DNA of 64,000 bases from Thermodesulfobacteriota bacterium. Its GTDB lineage: Bacteria > Desulfobacterota > WTBG01 > CAIYCZ01 > CAIRTM01. Where the stretch lies: assembly GCA_026415325.1 (NCBI GenBank), contig JAOAHH010000126.1, positions 24,367 to 88,366 on the forward strand. Reading direction: 5' to 3'. This document shows, piece by piece, positions 26,380 through 36,176 of the stretch; within the stretch, counting starts at the first letter, position 1, and the number at the start of each line of letters is the position of its first letter. The notes under the pieces were generated by a model that worked only from the letters and a program-made list of their open reading frames with translations, had not been told where the DNA came from and made no database searches. Position numbers and translations under genes: made by a program.

Positions 26380-28390
26380 CCGTTTATTTTTCGTCGTTGT
26401 TCTGATCATACTATTCTTCCTCCCGGCGCTGGGCGTTATTGGAATCTACTATTACTTTAGTTACGATCTCCCCCGAATTGAGTCGCTCCGGGACTACCGG
26501 CCTCCTCTTGTATCCGAGGTCTATGCAGCACGGGGAGAGTTGATCGGAGAGTTTTTTATAGAAAAGCGATACCTGGTTCAACTCTCTGATGTCGCCCCGA
26601 TATTCATTCATGCACTGCTTGCTGCCGAAGATGCACAGTTTTTTGAACACAAAGGGATTAATCTGTGGAGTATTGTTCGGGCAGCCTTTAAAAACATCTC
26701 CTCTTTTGAAATCCGTCAAGGCGGGAGTACGATTACCCAGCAAATCGTGAAGTCTCTCCTCCTGACTCCTGAAAAAACTCTTTCCAGAAAGATTAAGGAG
26801 GCAATTTTAGCCACGCGCATAGAGCAGTACCTGCCAAAAGAGGATATCCTGACACTGTACCTCAATCAGATCTATTTTGGTCGGGGTGCATACGGGGTTG
26901 AGGCTGCTGCGCGGAATTATTTCGGAAAGTCAGCCCGTGACCTGACGCTTGCTGAAGCTGCCTTTCTTGCGGGGCTCCCCAAAGCACCAAGTTATTATCA
27001 GGATGTGAAGAAGGCGCTCGAGCGTCGCGCCTATGTGCTGGGGCGGATGGCTGAGTTGGGTTTCATTCAGGAACAGGAACGACAAAAAGCCGAACACGAA
27101 CCGCTTAGGCTGGTCGAGCACGCTGCGACATCAGTAGCGCAAGCACCTTATTTTCTCGATTACATAAAACGCGAGATCGAGAAGAAATATGGAGCAGAGC
27201 GCCTTTACAATGAAGGGTTTCGCATCGAAACAACCCTTGATCTTTCCATGCAAAAAGCCGCTGAAGCCGCTGTTGCTCGGGGCGTCGCCGATTATGATCG
27301 GCGGACAGGGAAAAAGCAACCATCAGAGGTCCAGGCTGCACTGATAAGCCTTGCGCCATTTTCAGGTCATATTAAAGCAATGGTCGGGGGTAAAGATTAC
27401 CGGCAAAGCCAGTTCAACCGCGCGGTCCAAGCACAGCGGCAACCGGGGTCTGCTTTTAAACCGATTATTTATGCTGCTGCAATCGACAAAGGCTACACCC
27501 CTGCAAGCATCATTGTTGATTCGCCGTTTATCGTACAACGGGGAGAACCGTGCACGTTTTGGGAGCCGCAAAATTACGACCGGACATTTCAAGGTCCCAC
27601 GACGCTCCGCAAAGCTCTCACTTATTCGCGCAATGTCGTTACCGTAAAGATTATGAAAAACATTGGCATAGATCATGTGCTGCAGTATACAAAAAAGCTT
27701 GGTATTGAAGGGGATATTGCCGCCCATCTTTCGTTATCGCTTGGAACGTGTAGTGTTTCATTGCTCACCATGGTACGAGCATACGCAGTGTTTTGTAACC
27801 TGGGGAGCAGCATTGAACCGCTTGCCATTCTCCGCATCATCGACCGCGATGGAACCGTACTCGAAGAAAATCCTCCTCGCTTGTCATCCGCGATCAGCCC
27901 AGAAACAGCCTATATCATGACGAGCATGCTCCAAAGCGTTGTCGAAGAGGGGACCGGCAAAAAAGTTCGTGCCCTCAACAGACCGTGCGCCGGAAAAACC
28001 GGAACCACCAACGATGTGCGCGATGCCTGGTTTATCGGTTTTACGCCGCGGTTGGTAACCGGGGTATGGGTGGGGTTTGACGACATGAGCCCGTTGGGGA
28101 AACACGAAACCGGTGCTGTTGCGGCAAGCCCGATCTGGCTTGATTTCATGCAGACGGCTTGTGAAGGAGAACCGGTACAATCCTTTAGTGTGCCAGACGG
28201 TATTGTATTCGTCAAAATAAATCCTGCGACAGGGCTCCCCCCGCGATCTGTGGGTGAAGATGCGGTGTTTGAATGCTTTAAAGAAGGGAATCTCCCGACC
28301 GACACCCCTTTCGGAGGTGAGAACAATATCGATGAAACAGTAGAGCAGGATGTACAGGAAACAATGCGCGAGCCAGTTGTTCCAGACTGA
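26375..28390 (+). CDS. mrcA: Penicillin-binding protein 1A, bifunctional transglycosylase/transpeptidase
   Basis: Class A PBP of about 670 residues that polymerises and cross-links peptidoglycan. One N-terminal membrane helix (FFVVVLIILFFLPALGVIGI) is followed by a GT51 domain with EDAQFFEHKGI, RQGGSTITQQ and NQIYFGRGAYGVEAAA. A transpeptidase domain carries SAFK, SRN and KTGTT. The start is inferred: GAAGGAG (26362-26368) lies six bases before ATT at 26375, which overlaps the yraN TAG, while the nearest in-frame ATG (26336) lacks a good ribosome site and reads into yraN for 44 bases. A start at that ATG would add 13 residues. Confidence 0.9.
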   Translation: MSRLFFVVVLIILFFLPALGVIGIYYYFSYDLPRIESLRDYRPPLVSEVYAARGELIGEFFIEKRYLVQLSDVAPIFIHALLAAEDAQFFEHKGINLWSIVRAAFKNISSFEIRQGGSTITQQIVKSLLLTPEKTLSRKIKEAILATRIEQYLPKEDILTLYLNQIYFGRGAYGVEAAARNYFGKSARDLTLAEAAFLAGLPKAPSYYQDVKKALERRAYVLGRMAELGFIQEQERQKAEHEPLRLVEHAATSVAQAPYFLDYIKREIEKKYGAERLYNEGFRIETTLDLSMQKAAEAAVARGVADYDRRTGKKQPSEVQAALISLAPFSGHIKAMVGGKDYRQSQFNRAVQAQRQPGSAFKPIIYAAAIDKGYTPASIIVDSPFIVQRGEPCTFWEPQNYDRTFQGPTTLRKALTYSRNVVTVKIMKNIGIDHVLQYTKKLGIEGDIAAHLSLSLGTCSVSLLTMVRAYAVFCNLGSSIEPLAILRIIDRDGTVLEENPPRLSSAISPETAYIMTSMLQSVVEEGTGKKVRALNRPCAGKTGTTNDVRDAWFIGFTPRLVTGVWVGFDDMSPLGKHETGAVAASPIWLDFMQTACEGEPVQSFSVPDGIVFVKINPATGLPPRSVGEDAVFECFKEGNLPTDTPFGGENNIDETVEQDVQETMREPVVPD

Positions 28391-28425
28391 ACCATCTCCT
28401 TCCCGGCACCCATAAATGCCCTGGA

Positions 28426-29739
28426 TTAGTGCCTGACATACCCCCATTCCACAAGACGTCGATAGGCATACTGAGCTTTTTCGCCCTCCTGAACCACGCG
28501 AAGATACCGCTGATACTGCTCTGCCGCTTCCGGAATGCGATGCATCCCTTCAAGCGCATACCCCTTAAAAAAGGTTGTGGTAGGATTACCTGGCAAGATG
28601 CGATCATATTGAATAAAATCCTGATATCCGCTTTCATATTGTTGTATTTTTATTTTTGAAAATCCGCTCACATAATAAGCATGAGCTTCTGAAGGATATA
28701 CTGCTTTTGCCCGCTCTGCAGCATCGCGGGCACGGGCAAACTGGTGCTGTGCAATATGGCACTTTGCCATAAGCAGCAAACCGGCATAGTCTTCAGGTAC
28801 GTGGTGGAGCCCCTGCTTGATAAGCGCTTCGGCAGCGGTAAAACGTCGTTGTCCCAATTCTTCTTCGGCTTTCTGGAAAGCCTGAATCGCACTGGCACAT
28901 GCTCTGAGTCGAACCGTATTGTCCATATACCGCTCACGATGCAATGGGTTGTTCCGTGCTGTTGCATAGCGCTGCGCCATATTACAGGCAGTGCGATAGC
29001 GTTCGTCGCTCATGGGATGAGTGGAAAACAAAATAGTGACGGCATTGTCCTGCTGTTTTGAAATTGCATTAAGCATCTGCATCAGTCCCACAAATCCTTC
29101 AGCATTGTAACCGGCCTTAACCATATATTCCATGCCAAGGGCATCGGCCTGCCGCTCATGGTCTCTACTATAGGAGGCAAGCAGTGCTCCGGCACCGAGC
29201 ATACCCAAATCTGCAGCAAGCTGTCCCATTCCGTCACTCCGCATGCCTGCAGCTGCAGCAATGCCGCCCACAAGTGCCTGAATCAAAACCCCGCGTGACA
29301 TTTGCTGCGCCGTGTGCCGGGCATTGACATGTCCGAGCTCATGGCCAAGCACCGAAGCGAGCTCAGCTTCGTTATGGAGTTTGAGAAGCATACCCCTCGT
29401 TACGGCGATCGTCCCACCGGGAAATGCATAAGCATTAATATACACCGCATTGACGCATGAAAATGAATACGGCATATGCCTTCGATGGGTGACGCCAACA
29501 AGTCTCCTGCCCGTTTCCTGAATATAAGCATTGAGCGTACGATCCTGTATAATACCGTAGTCCGAAGACAATTGATGTGGTGCATGCATGCGGTCAAGCT
29601 GAATTTCCGTATCCTCGGAAACAAGCATCAGCTGCAACTGTCCGGTCACCGGATTTGCAGCACAACCAGCAGCAATGCTTCCTGCGAGCAGGGTACCAAA
29701 ACGCAACAATTCTCGACGGGTAACTGTATTAGTGAACAT
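28426..29739 (-). CDS. M48-family lipoprotein metallopeptidase with TPR tail (BepA/LoiP-like)
   Basis: A 437-residue periplasmic zinc peptidase. RRELLRFGTLLAGSIAAGC is a signal peptide ending in a lipobox, and the twin arginines are notable. The zinc site HELGHVNARH is near residue 135, with the third ligand region RDHERQADALG. Residues after about 290 form several TPR-like helices. BepA-type enzymes degrade misassembled outer-membrane proteins, which would fit. AAGGA lies six bases before the ATG at 29739; another ATG two codons upstream is too close to that site. It is convergent with mrcA across 35 bases. Confidence 0.88.
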   Translation of the reverse strand: MFTNTVTRRELLRFGTLLAGSIAAGCAANPVTGQLQLMLVSEDTEIQLDRMHAPHQLSSDYGIIQDRTLNAYIQETGRRLVGVTHRRHMPYSFSCVNAVYINAYAFPGGTIAVTRGMLLKLHNEAELASVLGHELGHVNARHTAQQMSRGVLIQALVGGIAAAAGMRSDGMGQLAADLGMLGAGALLASYSRDHERQADALGMEYMVKAGYNAEGFVGLMQMLNAISKQQDNAVTILFSTHPMSDERYRTACNMAQRYATARNNPLHRERYMDNTVRLRACASAIQAFQKAEEELGQRRFTAAEALIKQGLHHVPEDYAGLLLMAKCHIAQHQFARARDAAERAKAVYPSEAHAYYVSGFSKIKIQQYESGYQDFIQYDRILPGNPTTTFFKGYALEGMHRIPEAAEQYQRYLRVVQEGEKAQYAYRRLVEWGYVRH

Positions 29740-29834
29740 ATACATTCCTTTCCTGCTGGTGATGAAAGAGTCAACGATCTTGATCGTGATTTTCTTGCAA
29801 ACTCGCCGTTAATTTTCTGCGGGCACCAGTTCAT

Positions 29835-31100
29835 CTATCGGCACATGCCTTCCGTATCCGCCCGAATGGCAGACATAGAATCTTCTGGCCACAATCGGCG
29901 CACCCGTGTGGAACCAGTAATATCAAAAAAATGACCGCGATCAACAGAGCCTTGAATACAGAGAAGATCTCCACGCCGCACCCGAGAAAAAGCAGCATTG
30001 TACGTCGATGCATGTTTCTTAAGTCTTCGTAACAGCACACGGGTAACTCCATCACAGACATAGCAACGCTCTTCGCCTCGATGGTGCAGCATTGTACTTA
30101 TGACACGCCAAACATATTCAGCTGGTTCAACTGCATAGGGTTCCAGTCTGTTTGACGGTTGTTTTGTAGCAACAAGATATGAATATGCAAGACCTTTATG
30201 TTTGTGAAATGGGAGCACTGAATCAAGAAGTGCTACACTCTTCGGTGGTTCCCACTGCAGCAGTGCATGACACCATGCAGAACCGTGCGATGCAAGCGGA
30301 CATAATCCGGATCTAAGACAGGGTGCATAAAGGTCGAGTAATGCATGGGTCACCACAACATCACGGCACGTAAGAAGTTTGCGAAACGAGGTTCTCGTTC
30401 CTGGTTCAATGATAATCATGATTCCCTCGGGCGTCATCCAGGAAACGATTTCCCGTAAGAGCGGCTGAATATCACTTGAAGATAGTTCTGTCAGCACATT
30501 GCCAATAATCACCATATGAAACGGTTTGCCATACCGGGAAAGTTCCCTCCGAATATGCACTGGGTCAAGTATAGTTTTACGAAACGATCCGGCACTGATC
30601 ACCGAAGTCGGCATACACATGTGCGTGCTATAATCAGCAACAAGGTGCGTAGCGGCTTCCAATGCAGTCTGTGAGCGGTCAAGCCCCAGCCAGGATACCC
30701 CGATAAGATTAGAAAATAGTGCACTGTTCTTTTGAATATATTCCAACAATCCAAGTGTATAGGTGCCCGGTCCACACCCAAGGTCAAGCAGATTTATGTG
30801 TCCCTTGATCTGGTGTGATGTAAAATAGGCGCATGCAAGCTCATCAAGCGCTGCAAAAATCTTTACAAGGTTGACGGGGAGGTAATATAGGACATAAGCG
30901 CGAAGCAATGCCGGATCGCTCAATATATCATCCTGAGTAGTAATACCACCGTGGGTGTAGCAGTCGGAAAGAGCCTTCACAGCATGAGCAACGTTGCGCA
31001 GGCATCTGCTGGTACGGGAGGTCTCTTCGGCAAGCCCGCCATACCGTAACAGCAGAGTTTCAAGGATTGGCGACAGGCTGGGTGCTGTTTTGATATCCAT
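29835..31100 (-). CDS. Rsm22-like SAM-dependent methyltransferase
   Basis: A 421-residue Rossmann methyltransferase. LLDLGCGPGTYTLGLLEYI near residue 107 is the SAM motif I and MVIIGNVLTELSS is the post-III region. The cysteine-bearing segment APCLRSGLCPLASHGSAWCH near residue 270, with a further CYVC about 80 residues on, is typical of the Rsm22 family. The eukaryotic relatives act in mitochondrial ribosome small-subunit assembly and bind a 4Fe-4S cluster through such cysteines. In bacteria the role is inferred to be ribosome related. It is divergent from rsmI, itself a 16S rRNA methyltransferase. Confidence 0.78.
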   Translation of the reverse strand: MDIKTAPSLSPILETLLLRYGGLAEETSRTSRCLRNVAHAVKALSDCYTHGGITTQDDILSDPALLRAYVLYYLPVNLVKIFAALDELACAYFTSHQIKGHINLLDLGCGPGTYTLGLLEYIQKNSALFSNLIGVSWLGLDRSQTALEAATHLVADYSTHMCMPTSVISAGSFRKTILDPVHIRRELSRYGKPFHMVIIGNVLTELSSSDIQPLLREIVSWMTPEGIMIIIEPGTRTSFRKLLTCRDVVVTHALLDLYAPCLRSGLCPLASHGSAWCHALLQWEPPKSVALLDSVLPFHKHKGLAYSYLVATKQPSNRLEPYAVEPAEYVWRVISTMLHHRGEERCYVCDGVTRVLLRRLKKHASTYNAAFSRVRRGDLLCIQGSVDRGHFFDITGSTRVRRLWPEDSMSAIRADTEGMCR

Positions 31101-31209
31101 AACTACCGTTTCTTGTTATAATGAGCGTCGCTTGTGGTATTCAGATATCATACCACAACTATCGTTGCGCCCGGCAACTTCCAGCGTCGCATCAATAGGA
31201 TGAAAGCAT

Positions 31210-31893
31210 ATGGAATACGGCATGTTGTATATTGTTGCAACTCCCATTGGGAACCTCGAAGACATAACCTTCCGTGCAGTGCGCACGCTTCAAGAAGTCG
31301 ACCTCATTGCCGCTGAGGATACCCGCACGACCGGTCTTCTCTTGCGCCATTATAACATAACAAAGCCGATGGTCAGTTATTTTGAGCATAACGAACGAAC
31401 GAAATCTGCCTCATTGGTACATCAACTTAAAGCAGGGAAACATATAGCGCTCGTGTCCGAAGCAGGAACGCCAGGGATGTCTGACCCCGGGTACCGTGTG
31501 ATATCAGAGGCAATCGCCAACGGAATTAGGGTGGTACCAATCCCCGGTCCCTGTGCAGCAATTGCAGCTCTTGTTGTTACCGGGTTGCCAATGCATCGGT
31601 TTGTCTTTGAAGGGTTCTTACCGCCCAAAAGCGGCAAACGCAAAAAGCACCTGCAATCACTCGCCGGTGAAGAGCGCACGCTCGTATTTTATGAATCTCC
31701 GTACCGCATCGTGCAAACACTTGAAGATATGCATACCGTCTTTGGTGATCGCCGTGCCGTCATCACTCGGGAACTTACCAAATATTATGAAGAAATCATG
31801 CGAGGCATGCTCTCAGAACTTGTCGAAAAAATGAGTCGGAGAGCAGTAAAGGGAGAAATTACTTTAGTTGTCCAGGGAGCTATTCGTCAATAA
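31210..31893 (+). CDS. rsmI: 16S rRNA 2'-O-ribose C1402 methyltransferase RsmI
   Basis: Tetrapyrrole-methylase-fold enzyme of 227 residues that methylates the 2'-O of C1402 in 16S rRNA. LYIVATPIGNLEDITFRAVRTL and AAEDTRTT are diagnostic. The SAM-site segment reads VSEAGTPGMSDPG, with Glu where Asp is most common. AGGA eight bases ahead supports the ATG at 31210. It ends five bases before the ptsI promoter. Confidence 0.94.
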   Translation: MEYGMLYIVATPIGNLEDITFRAVRTLQEVDLIAAEDTRTTGLLLRHYNITKPMVSYFEHNERTKSASLVHQLKAGKHIALVSEAGTPGMSDPGYRVISEAIANGIRVVPIPGPCAAIAALVVTGLPMHRFVFEGFLPPKSGKRKKHLQSLAGEERTLVFYESPYRIVQTLEDMHTVFGDRRAVITRELTKYYEEIMRGMLSELVEKMSRRAVKGEITLVVQGAIRQ

Positions 31894-31897
31894 CCCA

Positions 31898-31926
31898 TTG
31901 ACAAAACTGATGAAATAAGATTTAAC
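31898..31926 (+). promoter_or_regulatory. Sigma70-type promoter for ptsI
   Basis: A perfect TTGACA at 31898-31903 and TTTAAC at 31921-31926 are separated by 17 bases. It begins directly after the rsmI stop and lies about 90 bases before the ptsI ATG. Confidence 0.5.
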
Positions 31927-32014
31927 AAACATGGCTAAAACAACGCACAAGATACATTGTCCCGATGACGTTAATATGTCCTATTGGAATTATGTATAGA
32001 TTGGATGCCGATCA

Positions 32015-33775
32015 ATGGAACAAAATATACTCTTAAAAGGCATTGGCGCTTCTCCCGGCATCGCCATCGGTAAAGCACTGCTTGTAGATCACGGGCGTCC
32101 GGATTTTTCACATTACCGACTTTCAGACCCTCAAGAAATACAGCAGGAGATTGACTATCTGCATCGCGCAATTGAAGAATCAATACAACAGCTTATGCGT
32201 GCAAAAAAAGAAGTCAGCAAGCGTAAAATTAAAGAAGCGCAGTACATCATCGATACCCATATCCTCATGCTGCAGGACAAAGTACTTATTGCCAATGCCG
32301 TCAAAAAGATAAAAAACGAAAAAGTTGACGCTGCTTGGGCATTAAAGGCTACGATGCAAGAACTGAAAAAAAACATATCCTCCATTGACGATGAATACAT
32401 GAAGGAGCGGAGCAGCGATCTGGATTATATCGAAAAAAGAATCCTTAGAAATCTCGCGGGCAAAAAAACAGATATTCTTTCAAAACCCGGCGAAAAAATC
32501 ATCATTATCGCCTATGATCTTTCCCCGGCTGACACCGCAAACCTTAATGTTGAAGAAGTTCTCGGTTTTGTTACCGAATGCGGTGGAAAAACATCCCACA
32601 CTGCGATCATGGCTCGGGCATTGAAACTTCCTTCGGTCGTAGGGCTCAAAGATGTGAGCAAACAGGTGAAAAACGGAGATATGGTAATCATCGATGGCAT
32701 CCATGGGGTTATTATCGTCAATCCCGACCCTGAAATGCTGTTGAAATATCGTCAAAAAAAGATCCATTACGAAGAATTTGAGCGCAAGTTACTGCATTAC
32801 AAGGATCTCACCTCAGAAACGTACGATGGGTTTAATATTGGGCTTTTTGCAAACATTGAAATTGTCGAAGAGGTGAGTTCGGTTCTTGATTACGGCGCAG
32901 ATGGCATCGGCTTGTTTAGAACCGAATTTTTATATATTAATAAACGCGAACTTCCTACTGAAGAAGAGCTGTATTCAATATTCAAAACCGTCGCCCAGAC
33001 CATTGCCCCCCGCCCAGTAACTATTCGTACCCTTGATATCGGAGGCGATAAATTCATGTCCCATGTCGATGTGGCTGAAGAAATGAATCCGGTAATGGGA
33101 TTGCGTGCAATCAGATTTTGTCTCAAAGAACTAACGATATTCAAAACCCAACTGCGTGCAATTCTCCGTGCGGGGGCACACGGGAATATCAAAATATTGT
33201 TTCCGATGATATCCTGCGTTGATGAAGTAGTGCAAATTAAGAAAATTATACACGAAGCAAAGCGCGAACTTAAACGAGAAAAGAAAACATTCACACCGGA
33301 AATGGAAATCGGTATTATGATCGAAGTCCCATCAGCTGCTACGATCGCCGACATCCTTGCTCGAGAAGTCAATTTTTTCAGCATCGGCACCAACGATCTC
33401 ATTCAGTATCTTTTGGCGATTGATCGGGTAAACGAACAGGTAGCTTATCTGTATGAACCATTGCATCCCGCTGTATTGCGCCTTCTGAAAAACATTATCG
33501 ATGCTGCTCATGACAACGGCATACGTGTTGCCATGTGCGGAGAAATGGCAGGTGACCCAACCTATATACCGATTCTGGTCGGATTAGGGATCGATGAATT
33601 GAGCATGAACCCAATTGCACTTTTGGAAACAAAACAGGTTATCCGCTCGTTATATTATACAAAATGTAAAGAAATGGTCGAGAAACTCCTCTCCCTCCCC
33701 ACCGCCCAAGCGGTCAGGTCTTCCTTAAAAAAGCATGCAAACTCTGTATCTTCAAAGATATATCTTGACAATTAA
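32015..33775 (+). CDS. ptsI: Phosphoenolpyruvate-protein phosphotransferase (enzyme I)
   Basis: Enzyme I of the phosphotransferase system, 586 residues, moves phosphate from PEP to HPr. GIGASPGIAIGKALL opens the protein. The phosphorylated histidine is His195 in GGKTSHTAIMARAL. The TIM-barrel half has GIGLFRTEFLY, IRTLDIGGDK, FFSIGTNDLIQY and the active-site cysteine segment AMCGEMAGD. There is no GAF domain, so it is not PtsP. No HPr or enzyme II gene is in the window; the system may be incomplete and regulatory, as in many anaerobes. That is inference. Confidence 0.94.
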   Translation: MEQNILLKGIGASPGIAIGKALLVDHGRPDFSHYRLSDPQEIQQEIDYLHRAIEESIQQLMRAKKEVSKRKIKEAQYIIDTHILMLQDKVLIANAVKKIKNEKVDAAWALKATMQELKKNISSIDDEYMKERSSDLDYIEKRILRNLAGKKTDILSKPGEKIIIIAYDLSPADTANLNVEEVLGFVTECGGKTSHTAIMARALKLPSVVGLKDVSKQVKNGDMVIIDGIHGVIIVNPDPEMLLKYRQKKIHYEEFERKLLHYKDLTSETYDGFNIGLFANIEIVEEVSSVLDYGADGIGLFRTEFLYINKRELPTEEELYSIFKTVAQTIAPRPVTIRTLDIGGDKFMSHVDVAEEMNPVMGLRAIRFCLKELTIFKTQLRAILRAGAHGNIKILFPMISCVDEVVQIKKIIHEAKRELKREKKTFTPEMEIGIMIEVPSAATIADILAREVNFFSIGTNDLIQYLLAIDRVNEQVAYLYEPLHPAVLRLLKNIIDAAHDNGIRVAMCGEMAGDPTYIPILVGLGIDELSMNPIALLETKQVIRSLYYTKCKEMVEKLLSLPTAQAVRSSLKKHANSVSSKIYLDN

Positions 33776-33950
33776 TAAAAAATATATAAAATGTAAGTTT
33801 TATAGATTTTACTTTTTACCTTTTATTTTAGGTATTTTTACACGTACCGACACGAACACAGCATAACCAATTTCATTACGGATTGGAGGGATCGAGCATA
33901 AAAGGCACCATCAGACAACAATATAATACCTACTGCTTTTTCTCATGCTC

Positions 33951-33980
33951 CACCCCTTCCATAAAAAGCACAGAGGGGTG
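33951..33980 (+). promoter_or_regulatory. Hairpin covering the rpsU ribosome-binding site
   Basis: CACCCCTT (33951-33958) pairs with GAGGGGTG (33973-33980), an 8-bp stem with one G-T pair and a 14-base loop. The right arm is the rpsU Shine-Dalgarno region (GGGGTGAG, five bases before ATG). This could limit translation of S21. Upstream, 33776-33950 is AT-rich, with a TATAAT at 33922-33927 but no matching -35 box. Confidence 0.4.
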
Positions 33981-33985
33981 AGAAC

Positions 33986-34180
33986 ATGGCTGGCGTGAAA
34001 ATAGCAGAACATGAACCGTTTGAAAGTGCACTAAAGCGCTTCAAAAAATTATGCGAACGGGAGGGAATCCTTTCCGACATCCGCAAAAGACAATATTTTG
34101 AAAAACCGAGCGCCAAACGCAAACGCAAAGCGATTGCAGCTCGAAAGCGAGCATTGAGATCGCGTGCGGCCGTACGTTAA
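33986..34180 (+). CDS. rpsU: 30S ribosomal protein S21
   Basis: Small-subunit protein of 64 residues. [20 protein letters not shown] and the arginine/lysine-rich [13 protein letters not shown] tail are typical. It leads the macromolecular-synthesis operon rpsU-dnaG-rpoD, in the classical order. The gap to dnaG is about 160 bases and holds a short inverted repeat. Confidence 0.96.
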   Translation: MAGVKIAEHEPFESALKRFKKLCEREGILSDIRKRQYFEKPSAKRKRKAIAARKRALRSRAAVR

Positions 34181-34200
34181 CGAGCACATGGGTGTCGGTT

Positions 34201-34219
34201 TCGTGCAATCAATGCACGA
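34201..34219 (+). repeat. Perfect inverted repeat between rpsU and dnaG
   Basis: TCGTGCA and TGCACGA are 7-base arms around ATCAA. There is no T run, so it does not look like a terminator. In the classical operon a processing or attenuation site lies here, and this may play that part. Confidence 0.35.
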
Positions 34220-34341
34220 CGTGCAGATCAATGGAGAACACTCTCGTACTATCTCAAAGTATGCCAATATCTGCATACCACGCTTTACTGCTTTGCCTCA
34301 TCATATAAACGCATGAACAATTTTCCTTGTTCTTGCACAAC

Positions 34342-36165
34342 ATGGCAACAGCCGGCGCATACTATATACCCGATGATAAAGTACGGGAAATCCGAGAAGC
34401 CTGTAGCATTGTCGGGGTTATCTCTGAATACATTACCCTGACAAAAAGCGGGGCAAATTATAAAGGATTGTGCCCGTTCCACAGCGAAAAAACTCCTTCG
34501 TTCTTTGTGAATGAATCAAAGAAGTTTTTTCATTGTTTCGGGTGTGGAGCAAGTGGGGATGTTTTCACGTTTCTTATGAAACGAGAAAACGTAAGTTTTA
34601 TCGAAGCGGTCACAACGCTTGCTCGGAAATACGGCGTTTCGCTCCCGGACAAACCGCTGACGCTGCACCAGCAAAAACAATTATCTGAGCGTGAGGCGTT
34701 GTTTCGAATTACGGAACAGGCTGCGGCATTTTACCATCGAATACTGCTGCATGACGCTCGGGCGATCCAAGCTCGTGAATACCTAAAACAGCGCGGTATA
34801 ACATCAGATACGGTTCAGGCGTTCATGCTCGGTTATGCGCCAGAAGGCTGGGACTCCTTAACTGTTTTTTTACGAGAGCAGGGGATTTCGCTTCCGGCGG
34901 CGCAACGAATCGGATTACTTGTGAGCAAAGGCGGCGATCATTATTACGACCGATTTCGTGGTCGTCTCATGTTTCCGGTGTTTAATATTGCCCGAAACAT
35001 TATAGGATTCGGCGGTCGCGTGATCGGTGATGGAGAGCCCAAATACCTTAATTCTCCGGAATCTCCCCTTTATGCCAAACGATTCAGCCTATACGGTCTG
35101 CCACAAGCAGCAGCCGCCATTCGGCAGCATGATTGCGCTATCATCGTTGAGGGGTATTTTGACCTTCTGTCATTGCATCAGGCCGGTATTACTAATGCGG
35201 TTGCGGCACTCGGCACCGCATTAACCGAACAGCAAATCGTCACCCTACGCCGTTATACACAGCGCATCATAACCGTGTTCGATGCAGATTTGTCTGGGCA
35301 GAAAGCTATGATACGAAGCTTGGAACCACTTTTAAAACAGGGCGTATCGCCCCGTATTGTGTTGTTGCCATCAGGAGAAGATCCTGACAGTTTTATACGA
35401 AAAGCCGGTGCCACGGCATTTCAGGCAAAAGTCAATACGGCGCCGCCACTTCTCGATTTTGCACTTGAGACAATCATCGCACAACATGATCTTGCAACCC
35501 CCCATGGGAAGGTACTTGCGAGCGATGCCGTCTTGCCGGTTCTCAGCTTGATCAACGATCCCTTGGAACGGGACTTGTATCTACAAAAAATTGCTCGGCG
35601 GCTTGACGTTGACCCCAGACAACTCAGACGGCGACGTGCAGCAGTAGCTCCACAAACCTCCTGCACCGAACCTACTGACAAGACAGCAGTGGTATCTATA
35701 CCACCGTCTGACAACAATGCCGAGGCAATGGTTATTAAATTAATGATGCACTACCCTGAAAAGATCTCTACTGTTGAACAGTCATCATTGCTTGATGACT
35801 TCATGAACGAAGAACTGAAAAAAATTGGGTCTGCGATTATGGCCGCCTATCGAGAACTGCAATGTGTCGATATGAATGTTGTGCTTGCAATGATCCCTGA
35901 ACCTCAAGTGCAAATGACATTTTCACGTCTTGCATTCCAAGAGGACGTTACCAAGGAGCATGCTGAAAAAATTTTACTTGACTGTATCAAGACCATTCGC
36001 TTGAAAAAAAACAAGGCTGAACGCCGCCAGGTAACCCTTTTGCTTAAACAAGCAGAAGCCGCACGCGATGAGCGTGCCACTATTTCACTCCAGCGCCGCT
36101 ATGCGCAATTAATCGAACAAGAAAAACAGATTTTTCAACTGCAGCGTGATTATATTCACAGTTAA
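34342..36165 (+). CDS. dnaG: DNA primase
   Basis: Makes RNA primers for replication, 607 residues from the ATG at 34342. The CHC2 zinc finger uses Cys44, His47, Cys65 and Cys68 ([12 protein letters not shown] ... [11 protein letters not shown]). The TOPRIM core shows [14 protein letters not shown] and [11 protein letters not shown], with Ala in place of the usual Gly between the two aspartates. The C-terminal quarter is the helicase-binding region. A TTG at 34327 is an alternative start; neither start has a clear ribosome site. It is 11 bases before rpoD. Confidence 0.95.
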   Translation: MATAGAYYIPDDKVREIREACSIVGVISEYITLTKSGANYKGLCPFHSEKTPSFFVNESKKFFHCFGCGASGDVFTFLMKRENVSFIEAVTTLARKYGVSLPDKPLTLHQQKQLSEREALFRITEQAAAFYHRILLHDARAIQAREYLKQRGITSDTVQAFMLGYAPEGWDSLTVFLREQGISLPAAQRIGLLVSKGGDHYYDRFRGRLMFPVFNIARNIIGFGGRVIGDGEPKYLNSPESPLYAKRFSLYGLPQAAAAIRQHDCAIIVEGYFDLLSLHQAGITNAVAALGTALTEQQIVTLRRYTQRIITVFDADLSGQKAMIRSLEPLLKQGVSPRIVLLPSGEDPDSFIRKAGATAFQAKVNTAPPLLDFALETIIAQHDLATPHGKVLASDAVLPVLSLINDPLERDLYLQKIARRLDVDPRQLRRRRAAVAPQTSCTEPTDKTAVVSIPPSDNNAEAMVIKLMMHYPEKISTVEQSSLLDDFMNEELKKIGSAIMAAYRELQCVDMNVVLAMIPEPQVQMTFSRLAFQEDVTKEHAEKILLDCIKTIRLKKNKAERRQVTLLLKQAEAARDERATISLQRRYAQLIEQEKQIFQLQRDYIHS

Positions 36166-36176
36166 AGGGAGCGCAC

